DNA of 64,000 nucleotides from Bedellia somnulentella (Eukaryota; Arthropoda; Insecta; Lepidoptera; Bedelliidae), in NCBI GenBank assembly GCA_963576735.1, contig OY755171.1, positions 21,240,182 through 21,304,181 of the forward strand, given 5' to 3'. This document shows, in pieces, positions 10,861 to 21,310 of the stretch (positions are counted from its first letter, which is position 1; every line of letters begins with the position of its first letter). The notes below the pieces were generated by a model. That model was not told the DNA's origin, searched no databases, and worked only from the letters and a program-made list of their open reading frames with translations. Position numbers and translations under genes: made by a program.

Positions 10861-11595
10861 TCACAACGCATATCTTCTTGTTATTTGCATGAGAGCGGCG
10901 GGACTAAACATGATTTGAATATTCCTGCTAACTGTAGGAAACACACCGAGCCTCCCGGGGGGCGCCCTCGTCGTCTGGGGGTGGCGTAAGAAAGTGATAA
11001 TATGGACAGATAATTACAGCTTTTATGGAAAACTAAGCTGCGTAGTGTCAGCAGATCACTAAGATGATTGACATAATTTTCTACATAAGCGTACGATTTT
11101 TTTGTACTTTTAGTAGAACTTAATGCTTATGTGCCGTATGTGGTCAAATTTCAAAGGGTTTTAACGGATGCTAGAATACATCACAAGCCTCAATACATTG
11201 TTGTATAAACTTGTTTGGCTACTAATACTTCAAAATGAAAACGCCACAAAAAGCATTACTTTACTCAATCTTTCTCCTTCAAAGAAGAAGTAAATGGGAA
11301 ATAAATTTCTTTAATGAGCCTTTAAATTCGTAATTCTAGCCCGTTAAAGAGTTAAATTGGACGGACCACTTAACATATATTGTTCATTCAGATTTGCGTC
11401 AAGATTTAATGTTAATTGTAACCCTCGCACTTCGGTTGGTTCGTCTGGACATTTACATTGACAGATAAATTTACCGGTAAATTTAATATCGGTTGGTGTT
11501 AACGTTTAATTTTTTTTCATTTTGAATGTAAATATATTTTTCAATGAAATTCATATCTCTTGTTACGAGGAAAAATACATACATACATATGCTGA

Positions 11596-11638
11596 CGTGT
11601 ATATTGTATAAGTCCCAAAAACCCCTCCTTATGGTTTT
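11596..11638 (+). pseudogene. Broken mirror copy of the terminal exon at 17362-17552
   Basis: Reverse complement of 17526-17570. It includes the intron 3' end (GTATATTGTATAAG) and the first 30 or so exon bases, up to CTTATGGTTTT, after which homology stops. The rest of the exon is absent; an RTE tail follows at about 11650. The exon start is degraded relative to the right arm (CCCCTCC for CGACTCC). Confidence 0.6.
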
Positions 11639-11649
11639 CAAGTTAAGGC

Positions 11650-11797
11650 CGGCGCCGGCGTCCAAAGTATGAAGAATTTTTAGTCTTCATACTTTGAGCA
11701 TGAGGTTTGCCAGGATCGTACAAAGTGGCGATCAATTCTTTTCAGTCTCTGCCTACCCCAATGGGAAATAATGGCCTGAGTATATGTATGTATGCTA
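11650..11797 (+). mobile_element. RTE LINE 3' fragment at the inner edge of the left arm
   Basis: Short RTE tail (GGCGTCCAAAGTATGAAG, then GATCGTACAAAGTGGCGATC, then CCCCAATGGGAAATAATGG, then ATGT). It contains an internal fold-back near 11675-11700. It sits exactly where mirror homology with the right arm ends. Confidence 0.85.
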
Positions 11798-12044
11798 TGC
11801 GCTGGTGGGTAGACGTTATCTCCCTCGATAGTTGCAGAGACGCTCCACGTTAGGCGCTATCTGAGCCATGCAATAATGTAAGTTTTGTCCAGCCTGCAAT
11901 ATTCTGTATAATAAAGGATTGCATTTCAAACTCAAACTTACAAGCAGGGTGCACAGAAGGACACTATACTAGGAAACTGGTTTATCAGTGTCAAAATGTA
12001 TTGAATTATTTTGCTCTTATTAATTACTTCCTTTTTTATTGCAG

Positions 12045-12104
12045 CAATTTGACGCCATTTGCAAAGCTGAAATATCATTCTTGCTACCAATAATAGTACT
12101 CAAT
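12045..12104 (+). CDS. Candidate internal exon (60 nt, phase 0) of an unidentified host gene
   Basis: A textbook internal exon: a pyrimidine-rich tract and TTTTATTGCAG precede it, and GTAAGTG follows. The 60 bases are open in phase 0 and encode 20 residues beginning Q-F-D-A-I-C-K-A-E-I and ending in a hydrophobic run. Its phase-0 boundaries match those of the minus-strand exon at 32536-32643, whose product ends R-D-H-V-N-K. The two may be consecutive exons of one membrane-protein gene, now on opposite strands. That link is inference from phase and residue character only. No other exon was recognised in the spacer, so the gene cannot be intact in this orientation here. Confidence 0.55.
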
Positions 12105-12993
12105 GTAAGTGAAATCTGTGTTCTTAGTTTTTATATATATACATATAATTGCGGCTATAAATCTATAATGTGCATCTAGATCGAGGGCCCATTTTTTTTT
12201 CTTTGTATAACAAATTGAGACTTACAGGGAATTTAGTTAAAATTAGTTAAAACAGATAGAACAGCCCCATAAATTTCTTAAATATGAATTAGAGATACTA
12301 CGGGCGAATTGATTGGGCCCTCAGTTCAGACGCGCGCAAAGTAAAGTGGCATCGTCAAATCTCAGAAAGTACTATGTCCGAGTAAATAATTTTTATTTTA
12401 AAATTTACCTAAGAATTTCTTAAATTATTTAAGAAATTTACAATCCGCTAGAATATGGCTATACAGATTTATGATAGTTTTATTTGGGCCCTCAATCCAG
12501 ACGTTACTGTACTGAGAGCCCTAGTTTACAATGGGTTCACATAAGGTAACACATAAATTGACTTTTATACTTTATAAATAAAAGATGTTATGAGGAATTC
12601 ATGTCAAAAAACATTTAATTTTATACTTTATAGTTAAACACCCCTATAAATTAGTTAAAAAGAAATAATGACATAAAAGAGACAATTCAATAGTATATAA
12701 CAGTCGTTTTGTCGTAAAATCATTTGAACTGAGGGCCCAAATATTTTCGATCTTATTGTCTAGGAACAACGTCCTTGTTAAAACATAATAGATCACCCGT
12801 TTTAAGTAATTCTTAACTAAAGTTTTTCATACAGTATTTTATTCTAAATGCCATACTTTAAAAGAAAACTTATATGTATTTTTTTAGTAGGAGCAAATTT
12901 ATAGGGTAACCATGGTTTTGTTTATTTTTCTACTACCCTCATCAAGGCGGTATTTTTAAGCGACTAAGATTTTATTTATTACTTGAGCGGTGT

Positions 12994-13311
12994 ATGTTTT
13001 CTGATTACGTTGGGTGTGCAGTGCAATTATTAAATATTAAATTTGATTTAAACGGGACAAATAAAGTCAATTTAAAAGATATACCCGAGACAGTTAACTT
13101 TAAAGGTAAATATTTCAAATTATTAGGCTGTACTGAATACGTTCCAGCGTCTATACCAACTGGTATCGGTCATTACAAAGGACATGGCTTTGTAAATGGG
13201 CACATGATCTGCCTTGACGACTTGATGACAGCATCTTGTAATAGTAGAGAAGGAGAATCTATTTATTTACATACTTTGTCGTATATGATTTTTGAATCTG
13301 TTGAAGATTAA
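12994..13311 (+). CDS. Peptidase C19-like C-terminal ORF of the GGGCCC element
   Basis: The 105-residue frame has a Y-F-K-L-L-G-C-T-E-Y block near residue 41, followed near residue 60 by G-H-Y-K-G-H and near residue 74 by L-D-D-L. This order (beta strand, GHY, then D-D-L) resembles the His box of ubiquitin-specific-protease-like folds, modules known in some insect DNA transposons. The catalytic Cys region is not present, so this is at most the C-terminal half of such a domain. It may be the last exon of a spliced gene, as the Met at 12994 has no obvious start context. It lies between the element's left subterminal repeats and a nested RTE fragment. Function is not assigned; the resemblance is by eye. 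Confidence 0.4.
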   Translation: MFSDYVGCAVQLLNIKFDLNGTNKVNLKDIPETVNFKGKYFKLLGCTEYVPASIPTGIGHYKGHGFVNGHMICLDDLMTASCNSREGESIYLHTLSYMIFESVED

Positions 13312-13361
13312 GATAAGGAATCCTGAATTTTCCGTTTTTTTTTCTGGCCTTAGTTAGGTTA

Positions 13362-14212
13362 TAATTACATACATACATATACTCACGCCATTAGTTCCCA
13401 TTGGGGTAGGCAGAGACTATTGATCGCCACTTCGCACGATCCTGACAAACCTCTCTAGCTTCGTTTACATCCATCAATCTTTTCATACATGCTCTTTTAT
13501 TCTTCATACTTCGGACGCCAGCCTTTTTGAGCACACTCTCAATTTGGTCCAAGTGTGTTCTCCGTGGTCGTCATCTACTAACATTACCATCCACACTAGC
13601 TCTATAGATCCCTTTTACCAATTTTCTATCATCCATCCTCTCTATGTGCCCAAACCATCTCAACATTCCTTTTTCTATCTTTCTTACAATATCATCTTTC
13701 ACACCACACTTTTCACGAATAACACTATTTCTCACTCGGTCACATAATTTAACATTACAAATTTTACTGAGGGACCTCATCTCTACTGCAAAAAGTCAAA
13801 AAAAAAGTCAAAAAGTTTATTCTTCAAAATTAAGTTAAAAACTAACATTTTTTGAACGTCAATTTTTTTTAAATTTATCATTAGTCCGTTGCTTCGGAAG
13901 GTGTTCGTAAAGAGAAGAAGCAACAAAGAAACTCTTTACATTCACATTTTTTCATTTTTTCAAAACATGGTTTGTACAATTTCAGTTTATTAACATGTGC
14001 ATTCACTCTGCTCTCATGCTTCTTCTGCCACACCCAACATTCGCTTCCATACATAAGCGTAGGAACAAGAACAGCATCATGCACAGCCATTCGGGCCTTT
14101 TCAGACACCGATTGACAGGTCATTAGGCTATTCATTGCTCCATTTACCGCATTACCCTTTTTCACTCTTCTTTCAATATCTTCATCACATTTTCCATCCC
14201 TTGTAAACAAAC
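13362..14212 (-). mobile_element. RTE LINE 3' fragment with a 200-bp insertion
   Basis: The minus-strand RTE tail (from CATACATACATATACTCACGC) carries two homologous coding blocks, 13571-13780 and 13990-14210, together covering the same region as 10-300. They are separated by about 200 bases at 13788-13990 that do not belong to RTE. That insert resembles 10380-10480 (TTTTTTGAACGTCAA, then TTCGGAAGGTG), so it is another dispersed repeat. The coding blocks hold Y-G-S-E-C-W and R-W-F-G-H motifs. Confidence 0.87.
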
Positions 14213-14517
14213 TTCTCAGATATACAATACTTATAATTACTTATATGAAAATGTGTAGTTACTATATCTAACCTATAATTAAGCAGTACCTACTACACTA
14301 ATGTTAGTTATAATTATAAGTAAAATATTTGTTTATAAAGAATTAACTCAAATAAAGTTTGTTTAGTAGTATTTTTTTTTGTGTCCAACGTGTCCAAAGA
14401 ACATCATGGTAACCCTAACCCTTTGCTTCTACTTAAAAAATGCAAATTAGTTTTTGCCTGTAAGTCTCAATTTGTTATACAAAGAAAAAAAATTGGGCCC
14501 TCCATCCAGATGCACAT

Positions 14518-14690
14518 GTAACTTTGCCACTTTTGGAAGTTGAATAAGAAAAATATTGTTAATAAAGGTTCTTGAGGACGGGCTCCAACCGCATCGCCCT
14601 AAAATCCCTTAAAACCCCAATACCCGTAGTCGCGTTTTACAGTGACCCATGGGAAGAAATGGGATAGTGCTATTCTAAGCCGACACTACT
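14518..14690 (-). mobile_element. R-A SINE-like repeat, 5' two-thirds, split by the GGGCCC element
   Basis: Minus-strand R-A remainder ending in AAGCCGACACTAC. The missing 3' tail is at 12138-12167. Confidence 0.8.
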
Positions 14691-15161
14691 TATTCTACTT
14701 TTTTCTTGTACAATATATTAACTATTCTCGCTACTTGACCATTACTGCATCCTATCATACCATTGCATCTATGGTTCTTGAGATGTATGGGATTCTTTCT
14801 TCCACAGGGTGTATGCATATATTATGTTCTACGACCATACCACTTACTGCGCGCCGGGTTCACGTGGAGAGGCACCGCGGCCATTGCACTGTAACTAATG
14901 CGGTGCATAGTCTACACTCACTATGACGGTGGATAAAGAAAAAGTGTCTTCGTGAAAATTGTTAGGTTTGGGGTTGTAGTAAATATTAATAATTTTTCAT
15001 GTCCCACCAAAGCTGTGAGACATGTCTCTCACCCAGAAAGCAGTTTTTGCTTTCCAAATATTCAAAGTTCACTGTTTGAGGATAATAAATAAATACAATC
15101 AACCGATAGCTAAGTATGATTGAGCTTCATATTTTTAACGAGATTTAAATTGTGATTTGTT
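14691..15161. other. No recognised feature
   Basis: Unique-looking sequence. An open frame of 94 codons at 14642-14926 overlaps the R-A remnant and shows no recognisable domain. Nothing else was found. Confidence 0.5.
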
Positions 15162-15410
15162 GCTGTGTAGTGCCGGCTTAGAATAGCACTACCCCATTTC
15201 TTCCGGTGGGTGTACGTAAGAGGTGACTAACGGTATTGGGGCTTTTAAGGGATTTTTGGGCGATGCGGTTGGAGACCCATCACCAACAACCTTTATTCCA
15301 CCATCTATTCCCCACGCAACTTCCAAAAGTGGCTGAGGAATTTTTAATTCCCTAGCTCTGGCTACCCCTTCAAGGGGTTTATAGCCGTGAGTATATGTAT
15401 GTATGTATGT
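15162..15410 (+). mobile_element. R-A SINE-like repeat, full length
   Basis: Begins GCTGTGTAGTGCCGGCTTAG and ends GCCGTGAGTATATG plus ATGT repeats, with a compact CCCCTTCAAGGGG hairpin just before the end. Confidence 0.93.
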
Positions 15411-16103
15411 TAAATTGAACGTACTTTTTGAATACTCTATGTATATTTATTGAAGCATAATTGTTGTATTTTATAATTTAAAATCTTAGGTTTTAGGGAA
15501 AATAAACATTAGAATTAAAAAGTTCATTTTGGCGATTGATACTTACCTATTGATGTTACTAACCACACTTAAATAAAACAAACCACAAACACCCAGGTGG
15601 AGATTTGTGAAACGAAATGAAAATTACACCACTTTATTATAATTTTCTTCATAATAATTAAATAGAGCTCGTGAAATGAAGTGAAATTGGTTTCCATGAA
15701 ACCGTATTCATTTAAAAACAAGGACGTTATCCTGGGATGGTTTTGAATAAATTTCATTTTATTGGATGTGTATATTAAATATATGTGCGTTAAAGATTAG
15801 GTGTGGATCTTTTAATATATGTATATATTTTATTAATGTGAGTTTCATTTCATATGACATGTTTTTCTCAAACGAAATATAGAATAACACACTACTTGGA
15901 ACAGGAACGCAACCTGCCACGAACATAGTGCATTCATGAAAAGACATTGTGTTTTTATATAAAACGCGAGGCTAAACTTTGCATGACGTTATAAACGTAT
16001 TAAAATGTTCTATTGGAACGCTAAAATAAAAGATAACTAGAAAAATAATTTACTATACATTAAATAAACAACTATATATACTCTTCGTTATTACTGAAAA
16101 ATC
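15411..16103. other. AT-rich stretch, no recognised gene
   Basis: Small open frames at 15569-15757 and 15759-15947 have no recognisable content. Several ATTTCATTT/AAATGAAAT-type words occur in both orientations at 15615-15860, which could be a degraded fold-back element, but no ends were resolved. Confidence 0.5.
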
Positions 16104-16350
16104 ATACATACATAATAATATACTCACGGCTATAAATCCCTAGATGGGGTAGGCAGAGCTAAGGAATTAGAAATTGCCCAGCCACTTTTGGAAGTTTAGC
16201 GGGGAAAGATGGTAAAAGAAAAGTTGTTGGTGATGGGTGTCCAACCTCATCGCCCAAAAATCCCTTAAAAGCCCCAATACCGTTAGTCGCCTCTTACGTA
16301 CACCCACCGGAAGTAATGGGGAGTGCTATTCTAAGCCGACACTACACAGC
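16104..16350 (-). mobile_element. R-A SINE-like repeat, full length
   Basis: Minus-strand copy from the CATACATA tail to GCCGACACTACACAGC. Confidence 0.92.
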
Positions 16351-16571
16351 TCAAATTTTTTTATTAATGACGATTTCGAAAACTAATAATAATAATAAAG
16401 CACGCACGCGTTTTCCCGCGGTCGGTGTCGTAAAACACCGTTGTTGCCTAGTACGACACTCACGAGAAGATATAAGGTAGTGCTATTCTCAGTTACCGCT
16501 ACTGATCGATCCAATTAATCAATGTTGGCTTTATTTGAATTAATCAAATATTTATTAGATCGTAGTATTTA

Positions 16572-16981
16572 GGGAGCGTTCAAGTATTACGTAACGCAAT
16601 TTTTGAAAATTTTTGACCCCCCCTCCCCCCACTGTAACGCTCCGTAACGTTTTTCTGTACCCCCCACCCCCCTCTCTAAAGGTTACGTAACACTCAAGTC
16701 ATCATTTTTACCCTGAAGTCGCAAAAAGTTGTTATAGTTTTTATCCTTCGTATTGCCTTATACTTATAAAACAAGAGATTTTTAATTCGCAACACCTGCG
16801 TATTTTGTTTATTTTTTTTATAAATTTGAGTTTTATTTCCCTATTTTTTTATATAAAAAAAGAAATAATGTTACGTAACGTGTTGTAAAAAGGACCCCCT
16901 CCCGCCCGTGTAACGCATCGTAACGTTTTACGAGACCCCCCCGCCCCCCCAAATTGCGTTACGTAATACTTGAACGCTCCC
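16572..16981 (+). mobile_element. PIF/Harbinger-type MITE
   Basis: Terminal inverted repeats begin GGGAGCGTTCAAGTATTACG at both ends and are flanked by TTA at 16569-16571 and 16982-16984, the usual Harbinger 3-bp target. Length is 410 bp, with no coding capacity and C-tract/G-tract runs near each end. An ISL2EU origin is an alternative, although that family prefers a different target. Confidence 0.87.
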
Positions 16982-17237
16982 TTAGCGAATGTAGCGAACT
17001 TTTACTTTTGGCTTAAGTCAGTAAAATAGTACTTTGATTTAATTATTTTCATGTAAACAAAGTTCCTGAAAGGGATTAACGTAGCAAGAACAATTAAAAT
17101 GCTTTAAATGAAATGTTAATGATTCGCTTTTATCCGCTCAAGTTTCTTGTTTAATGAACCTTTGTTTTCTGTGTGAAGGTAAATATACTGAATTGTTACG
17201 TAAACGTTTATCTACAATTGTGATCCTTAGCTCGTGA

Positions 17238-17311
17238 CGACGTCCGTGACCGAGTGGATAGGTGACTAGCTTCTCGGTCCGGAGGTTGCGGGTTCGAATC
17301 CCGCTGAGAGC
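17238..17311 (+). tRNA. tRNA-like sequence (pseudo-tRNA or SINE head)
   Basis: It has a good T arm (GCGGGTTCGAATCCCGC) and A-box-like GACCGAGTGGATAGG. No convincing 7-bp acceptor stem or canonical 5-bp anticodon stem can be drawn, so it is not called as a functional tRNA. A similar B-box ending (CCCGCTG-GAGC) is in the older tRNA-like remnant at 9640-9670. Confidence 0.5.
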
Positions 17312-17361
17312 AACATTTATGTGATGAGCATACATTATTGTTTCTTAGCCTTAGATGTTAT

Positions 17362-17552
17362 TTATATGTGTATTACACATAATTTAATATACAAATTGTT
17401 CAGCAAATGTCGTCTTTTGTGGCAGCCGGATCTCTGCAGGGGATTCTTGATGCCCCCAGTACCATGACCGCTACCGTAGCCAGGATTAGTTGTGCCACCA
17501 CCGGGGATGGGAGCAACGTAATCGTAAAAACCATAAGGAGTCGTTTTTGGGA
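17362..17552 (-). CDS. Candidate terminal exon of an unidentified host gene
   Basis: On the minus strand TATTAG precedes an open stretch of 191 bases starting in phase 1 and ending at TAA (17362). The product is glycine/proline-rich at first (V-A-P-I-P-G-G-G, then P-G-Y-G-S-G-H-G-T-G-G), then basic (K-R-R-H), resembling the C-terminal tail of a secreted or membrane protein. The composition is clearly GC-richer than the surroundings. The inner edge of the right palindrome arm falls inside it (about 17526), and a broken mirror copy is at 11596-11638. Its phase (1) does not join directly to the exon at 12045-12104, so it may belong to another gene or be separated by further exons. The protein was not identified. 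Confidence 0.45.
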
Positions 17553-18101
17553 CTAATACAATATACACGTCAACATATGTATGTATGTATTTATCATCCA
17601 AACTAAATATATGAATTTCATTGAAAAATATATTTACATTCAAAACGAAAAAAAAAAAAAACGTTAATACGAACCGATATTAAATTTAACGGTAAATTTA
17701 TGTCAATGTAAATACCCAAACGAACCAACCGGAGGAGTGCGAGAGTTACAATTTACATTAAATCTTTACGATCTGAATGAACAATATATGTTAAGTGGTC
17801 CATCCAATTTAACTCTTTAACGAGCTAGAATTACGAATTTAAAGGCTCATTAAAGAAATTTAGTTCCGATTTTCTTCTTTGAAGGAGAAAGATTGAGTAA
17901 AGTAATGCTTTTTGTGCCGTTTTTAGTTTGTAGTATTAGTGGCCAAACAAATTGATACAACAATGTATTGTGGCTTATGATGTACTCTAGCATCCATTAA
18001 AACCCTTTAGAATTTGACCCCATACGGCACATAAGCATTTAGTTGTACTTAAAGTACAAAAAATTCGTTCACTTATGTAGAAAACTATGACAACCATCTT
18101 A

Positions 18102-18907
18102 GGGCCAGTTTTTTGATCCGTGGTTAACTCAACAATTTGTTAAATATCGTAACTATTAGTTAGATATCAGCAAAATGCATTTTTTGACCCGTGGTTAGAG
18201 TAACTAATGGTCAAATATCGAACCATTAGTTAAAAAAGTTAACTACTCAGGATTGGAGGGTTAAACAAGATGACCGCTGGTTATTTGTATAATGGCAGCT
18301 GTTTGTCAGATATCTGAGATGAATTTGAACATAGTTAGATACTTTGAAGTCGAAAGTTCGTCAGAAGAAGAAGACGATGATATTATATTACAATGTGTGT
18401 TGATGAGAAGGTTAAAAATATTTAGGCCACGCCATCCGCCGTTAGAAACCTGGGATGATGTAGATTTTTGTCATCGTTACCGCCTATCGAAGGAAGCAGT
18501 ACTCTGCATTGTTACTGAAATTGGGAATGATCCTAAAACGCACACTCTCAGTTATTCTCGAATAACTTTAATCAAATGTAGTTTCCTTACAAAATTATTT
18601 TATTTTTAAAAAGTATTTGAAAGATAGGTATTTTGTGTTCCAAATACCTTTTTAGAAAACTACTTTTATCTGTATCTGAAATACTCTTCTTTCAAGTATC
18701 TTTCATCTTGCATTTCAGATACTTTGTATAGGATATCTTATACATCATTGTTCATTGCACTGGCAATAAATTGACCAATTGTTAAGTTTGACTATAGTTA
18801 AAAAAGACATCAAAAATGGATTTACGATTTAACTACTGGTTAGTCATTTAACTAAAGTCAATGTAACAAATGGTTATATTTTTAACTCCGGATCAAAAAA
18901 CTGGCCC
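18102..18907 (+). mobile_element. PIF/Harbinger transposon, internally deleted
   Basis: Ends begin GGGCCAGTTTTTTGATCCG on both strands, flanked by TTA at 18099-18101 and 18908-18910. The left palindrome arm has the single TAA target at 11060-11062, confirming the boundaries. It retains the N-terminus of its transposase. Confidence 0.94.
18292..18609 (+). pseudogene. Harbinger transposase N-terminal remnant (HARBI1-like)
   Basis: The 105-residue frame starts at a plausible ATG. It has an acidic stretch (E-S-S-S-E-E-E-D-D-D near residue 20) and a block with W-D-D-V-D-F-C-H-R-Y-R-L-S-K near residues 53-66, the conserved N-terminal signature of HARBI1-type transposases (F-x-x-R-Y-R-L-S-K). The frame then runs into unrelated sequence, and the DDE catalytic core is missing because the element is only 806 bp. 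It lies between the inverted repeats in their own sense. Non-functional as a transposase; a short truncated protein could still be made. Confidence 0.8.
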
Positions 18908-19573
18908 TTAGTGATCTGCTGACACTACGCAGCTTAGTTTTCCATAAAAGCTGTAATTATCTGTCCATATCATCACTTTCTTACGCCACCCCCAGACGAC
19001 GAGGGCGCCCCCCGAGGGGCTCGGTGAGTTTCCTACAGTTAGCAGGAATATTCAAATCATGTTTAGTCCCGCCGCTCTCATGCAAATAACAAGAAGATAT
19101 GCTTTGTGATTACGTTTAACGTTGTATTTAAACTGGAATCATGAATACCAATGTGGTTTAGACTAGCGTCTATTGGTTTGCTAAATGCAGAGACCTAATA
19201 ACCGATTGAATAGCCTACTGTTACTAACGTGCGGAGTTAAGTGTCATTATTCAAGATAGTGCTTTGTAGCGCCGGCTTAGATTGTCACTAACCCTTTCTA
19301 CCCACGGGTGTATAAGAGGCGACAAAGAGTATATGCTTTTAAACTTAAAAGAAATCTTAGTTCGAAAGCCTATTATTATGTTAATGATTACATTAATGAT
19401 AAAATGGCTTGGTTGGTGTGCTCTGTGCAGGATGTTTCCGGGCTAATTATTATGTGTGTTATGAGTTTTTCACGGGTTCTTCTGTCAACAAGACACCTTC
19501 CGAATCTAAAGTAAACGTAGTATTTAATTGAACTGCACTTTGACGTTCAAAAAACATTATTTTTTTCAAATAA

Positions 19574-19717
19574 ATTATTTTTATGTGGTTTTTGGGCGAT
19601 GCGATGCGATTTCTACCAACTTGACCCGTATTAACTTCCAAATGTAGCTTAGGAGTTTCTAGGTCTGATGCTCTGGCTTACCCTTTTTGGGATTTATGGC
19701 GAGAGTATATGTATGTA
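19574..19717 (+). mobile_element. R-A subfamily 2, truncated (mirror of 10177-10330)
   Basis: Ends CCCTTTTTGGGATTTATGGC, then GAGAGTATATG plus ATGT repeats. Confidence 0.75.
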
Positions 19718-19726
19718 TGTATTCTA

Positions 19727-19975
19727 GCTGTGTAGTGTCGGCTTAGAATAGCACTCCCCCATTTCTTGCGATGGGTGAACGTAAGAGGCGACTAACGGTA
19801 TTGGGGCTTTGGAGGGATTTTTGGGCGATGAGATTGGAGACCCATCACCAACAACCTTTATTTCACCATCTTTTCCCCAAACAACTTCCAAAAATGGCTG
19901 AGGAATTTCTAATTCCTTAGCTCTGGCTACCCCTTCTAGGGATTTTTAGCTGGGAGTATATGTATGTATATGTAT
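19727..19975 (+). mobile_element. R-A SINE-like repeat (mirror of 9945-10167)
   Basis: Full-length, GCTGTGTAGTGTCGGCTTAG to the ATGT repeats. The Helitron at 19986 inserted just beyond its tail. Confidence 0.9.
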
Positions 19976-19985
19976 ATATTCTAGA

Positions 19986-20779
19986 CTAGCTGACCCGACA
20001 GTCTTCGAACTGTCGTAAAAGTTTAGTATGAACTGAAGTATCTATAACAAAGAAAATAAGAAATCGTACCGCGATGCAGAAAGCAACGCAATATTCATAC
20101 AATATGCTTTCAATTATCTTTATTAAATACATATTCGCATAGTTGAATTTGAAAAAGAAGGATTAGTGCATCCTATTATTCTAACCTAACACAAAAGCAA
20201 AAGAATACGCAAAAAGACTTTGACCACCCGGGATTCGAACCTGGGTCTTTCGTAAATAGTGTTTACCAAACGGTATACCGCTACGCCACGCAGACATTTG
20301 TGTAAGTCTCAAATTTGTGATATCCTATATATCTAGTAGTCATACTATTGACAAACAATTAAATGGACAATTATTTTGATGAAAATGGATGAAACCCTTA
20401 TTTTTTCCAAAAAGACTATTAATGAAGAGTCCGATAAAGTCGGTCGATGAAAAAATTAATCGTGTAAATATGGGGAACCATATAAAAGTTATGTTTTTTA
20501 TGCTCCTGTGGGAACCCTTGCGAAATCCGGGATAAATTATATCCTATATGTTGGCCAGGTGTATAACCTACATTCATGCCAAATTTGATCAAGATCGGTC
20601 CGGTAGAATTAACGTGATGAACGAACATACAGACAGACAGACAGACATTTTTTTCAAAAATAGCAAATTTGGCTTCAGTATCGATAATAAAACATATTCC
20701 ACCGGTTTTTATTTTTTTTCTTCAATGTACAGTTTTGACCTCGTTACAGTCTTATTATAGTATAGAAGAAGATAGAAGA
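19986..20779 (-). mobile_element. Non-autonomous Helitron with internal tRNA-like module
   Basis: On the minus strand it starts TCTTCTATCTTCTTC and ends with a hairpin (CGACAGTTCGAAGACTGTCG) then GGGTCAGCTAG. Host A19985 and T20780 flank it without duplication. The left arm has the uninterrupted A-T near 9928, proving both ends. It contains a CAGA microsatellite (20632-20647) and a tRNA-like sequence. No Rep/helicase coding was found. Confidence 0.92.
20222..20296 (-). tRNA. tRNA-like sequence inside the Helitron
   Basis: In minus-strand sense it has A box TGGCGTAGCGGTAT and B box GGTTCGAATCCCGGG with a plausible T arm. The anticodon region is not convincing. A related module lies inside the Helitron at 61091-62579, also in Helitron sense. 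Confidence 0.55.
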
Positions 20780-21036
20780 TATGAATAAGCGAGCAAGATA
20801 ATAAAGTAGTTGATGTATGCAAGTTAAGCGAGGCAAACATTTCTGGTTTGTATAGTGTACAGTAAGTATTTCTTTATATATGAGTAAACACATCACACAG
20901 AAAAAAGCCTGTATAAAGGTAAAATGGAAACTTGTGGTAAGGGGCACTAACTTGACAATATATTAAATATTAGCCAAACCTTGGAAACACACATTCATAT
21001 TCTTCATACAAATATACGCTCGCAGCGTGATTGAAA

Positions 21037-21125
21037 CTCGCGATATACTCACGGCTATTAATTCCAGAGCTAAGGAATTAGAAATTCCTCAGCCATTTTT
21101 GGAAGTTGCCTGGGGAAAAAAAAGG
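21037..21125 (-). mobile_element. R-A fragment fused to an RTE tail by deletion
   Basis: Remnant of the R-A copy orthologous to 9413-9639. At about 21126 it joins RTE sequence directly, where the left arm has some 760 further bases. Confidence 0.75.
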
Positions 21126-21126
21126 T

Positions 21127-21310
21127 TGTGGTTTGGACCAAATAAAGAATGTACTCAAAAAGGCAGGTGTCCGAAGTATGAAGAATAAAAGAGCATGTAT
21201 AAAAAGATTGATGGATATGAATGAAGCTAGAGAGGTTTACCAGGATCGTACAAAATGACAATCGATAGACTCTGCCCATCTCAAGGGGAACTATCGGCGT
21301 GAGTATATGT
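21127..21310 (+). mobile_element. RTE LINE 3' fragment (mirror of 8590-8780)
   Basis: The coding tail (CAGGATCGTACAAAATGACA) and end (ACTATCGGCGTGAGTATATG) match the RTE consensus seen at 400-545. Confidence 0.88.

Larger units (their letters stand above)
545..11638 (+). repeat. Left arm of large inverted duplication
   Basis: This stretch is the reverse complement of 17526-30232, apart from private insertions and small indels. Anchor matches include the minisatellite (1102-1290 with 29490-29680), the SINE (6896-7268 with 22382-22754), the block at 7281-7500 with 22150-22370, and 10735-11060 with 18905-19240. About 8 differences in 228 bases were counted by eye in the 7281-7500 block. The outer edge coincides with the 3' tail of an RTE insertion at 545, so homology may resume to the left of the window. 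The inner edge lies inside a candidate exon near 11638. Confidence 0.93.
12168..14517 (+). mobile_element. TIR DNA transposon with GGGCCC-rich ends
   Basis: Inverted termini: ATGTGCATCTAGATCGAGGG at the left and ATGTGCATCTGGATGGAGGG at the right (reverse complement), continuing for about 60 bases through a TCTTTGTATAACAAATTGAG block. The core motif GGGCCCTCA-TCCAGACG recurs inside near 12313 and 12487, with an inverted, partial copy near 12730, typical subterminal repeats. It splits an R-A copy (12138-12167 and 14518-14690). No clear target duplication was found. It carries an ORF (12994-13311) and a nested RTE tail. The superfamily was not identified. Confidence 0.78.

Noticed and set aside
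14642..14926. 94-codon plus-strand ORF
   Set aside because: It begins inside an R-A remnant and shows no recognisable protein features.
18600..18720. Continuation of the Harbinger transposase beyond 18609
   Set aside because: No further conserved block or plausible splice pair was seen, and the element is too short for a DDE core.
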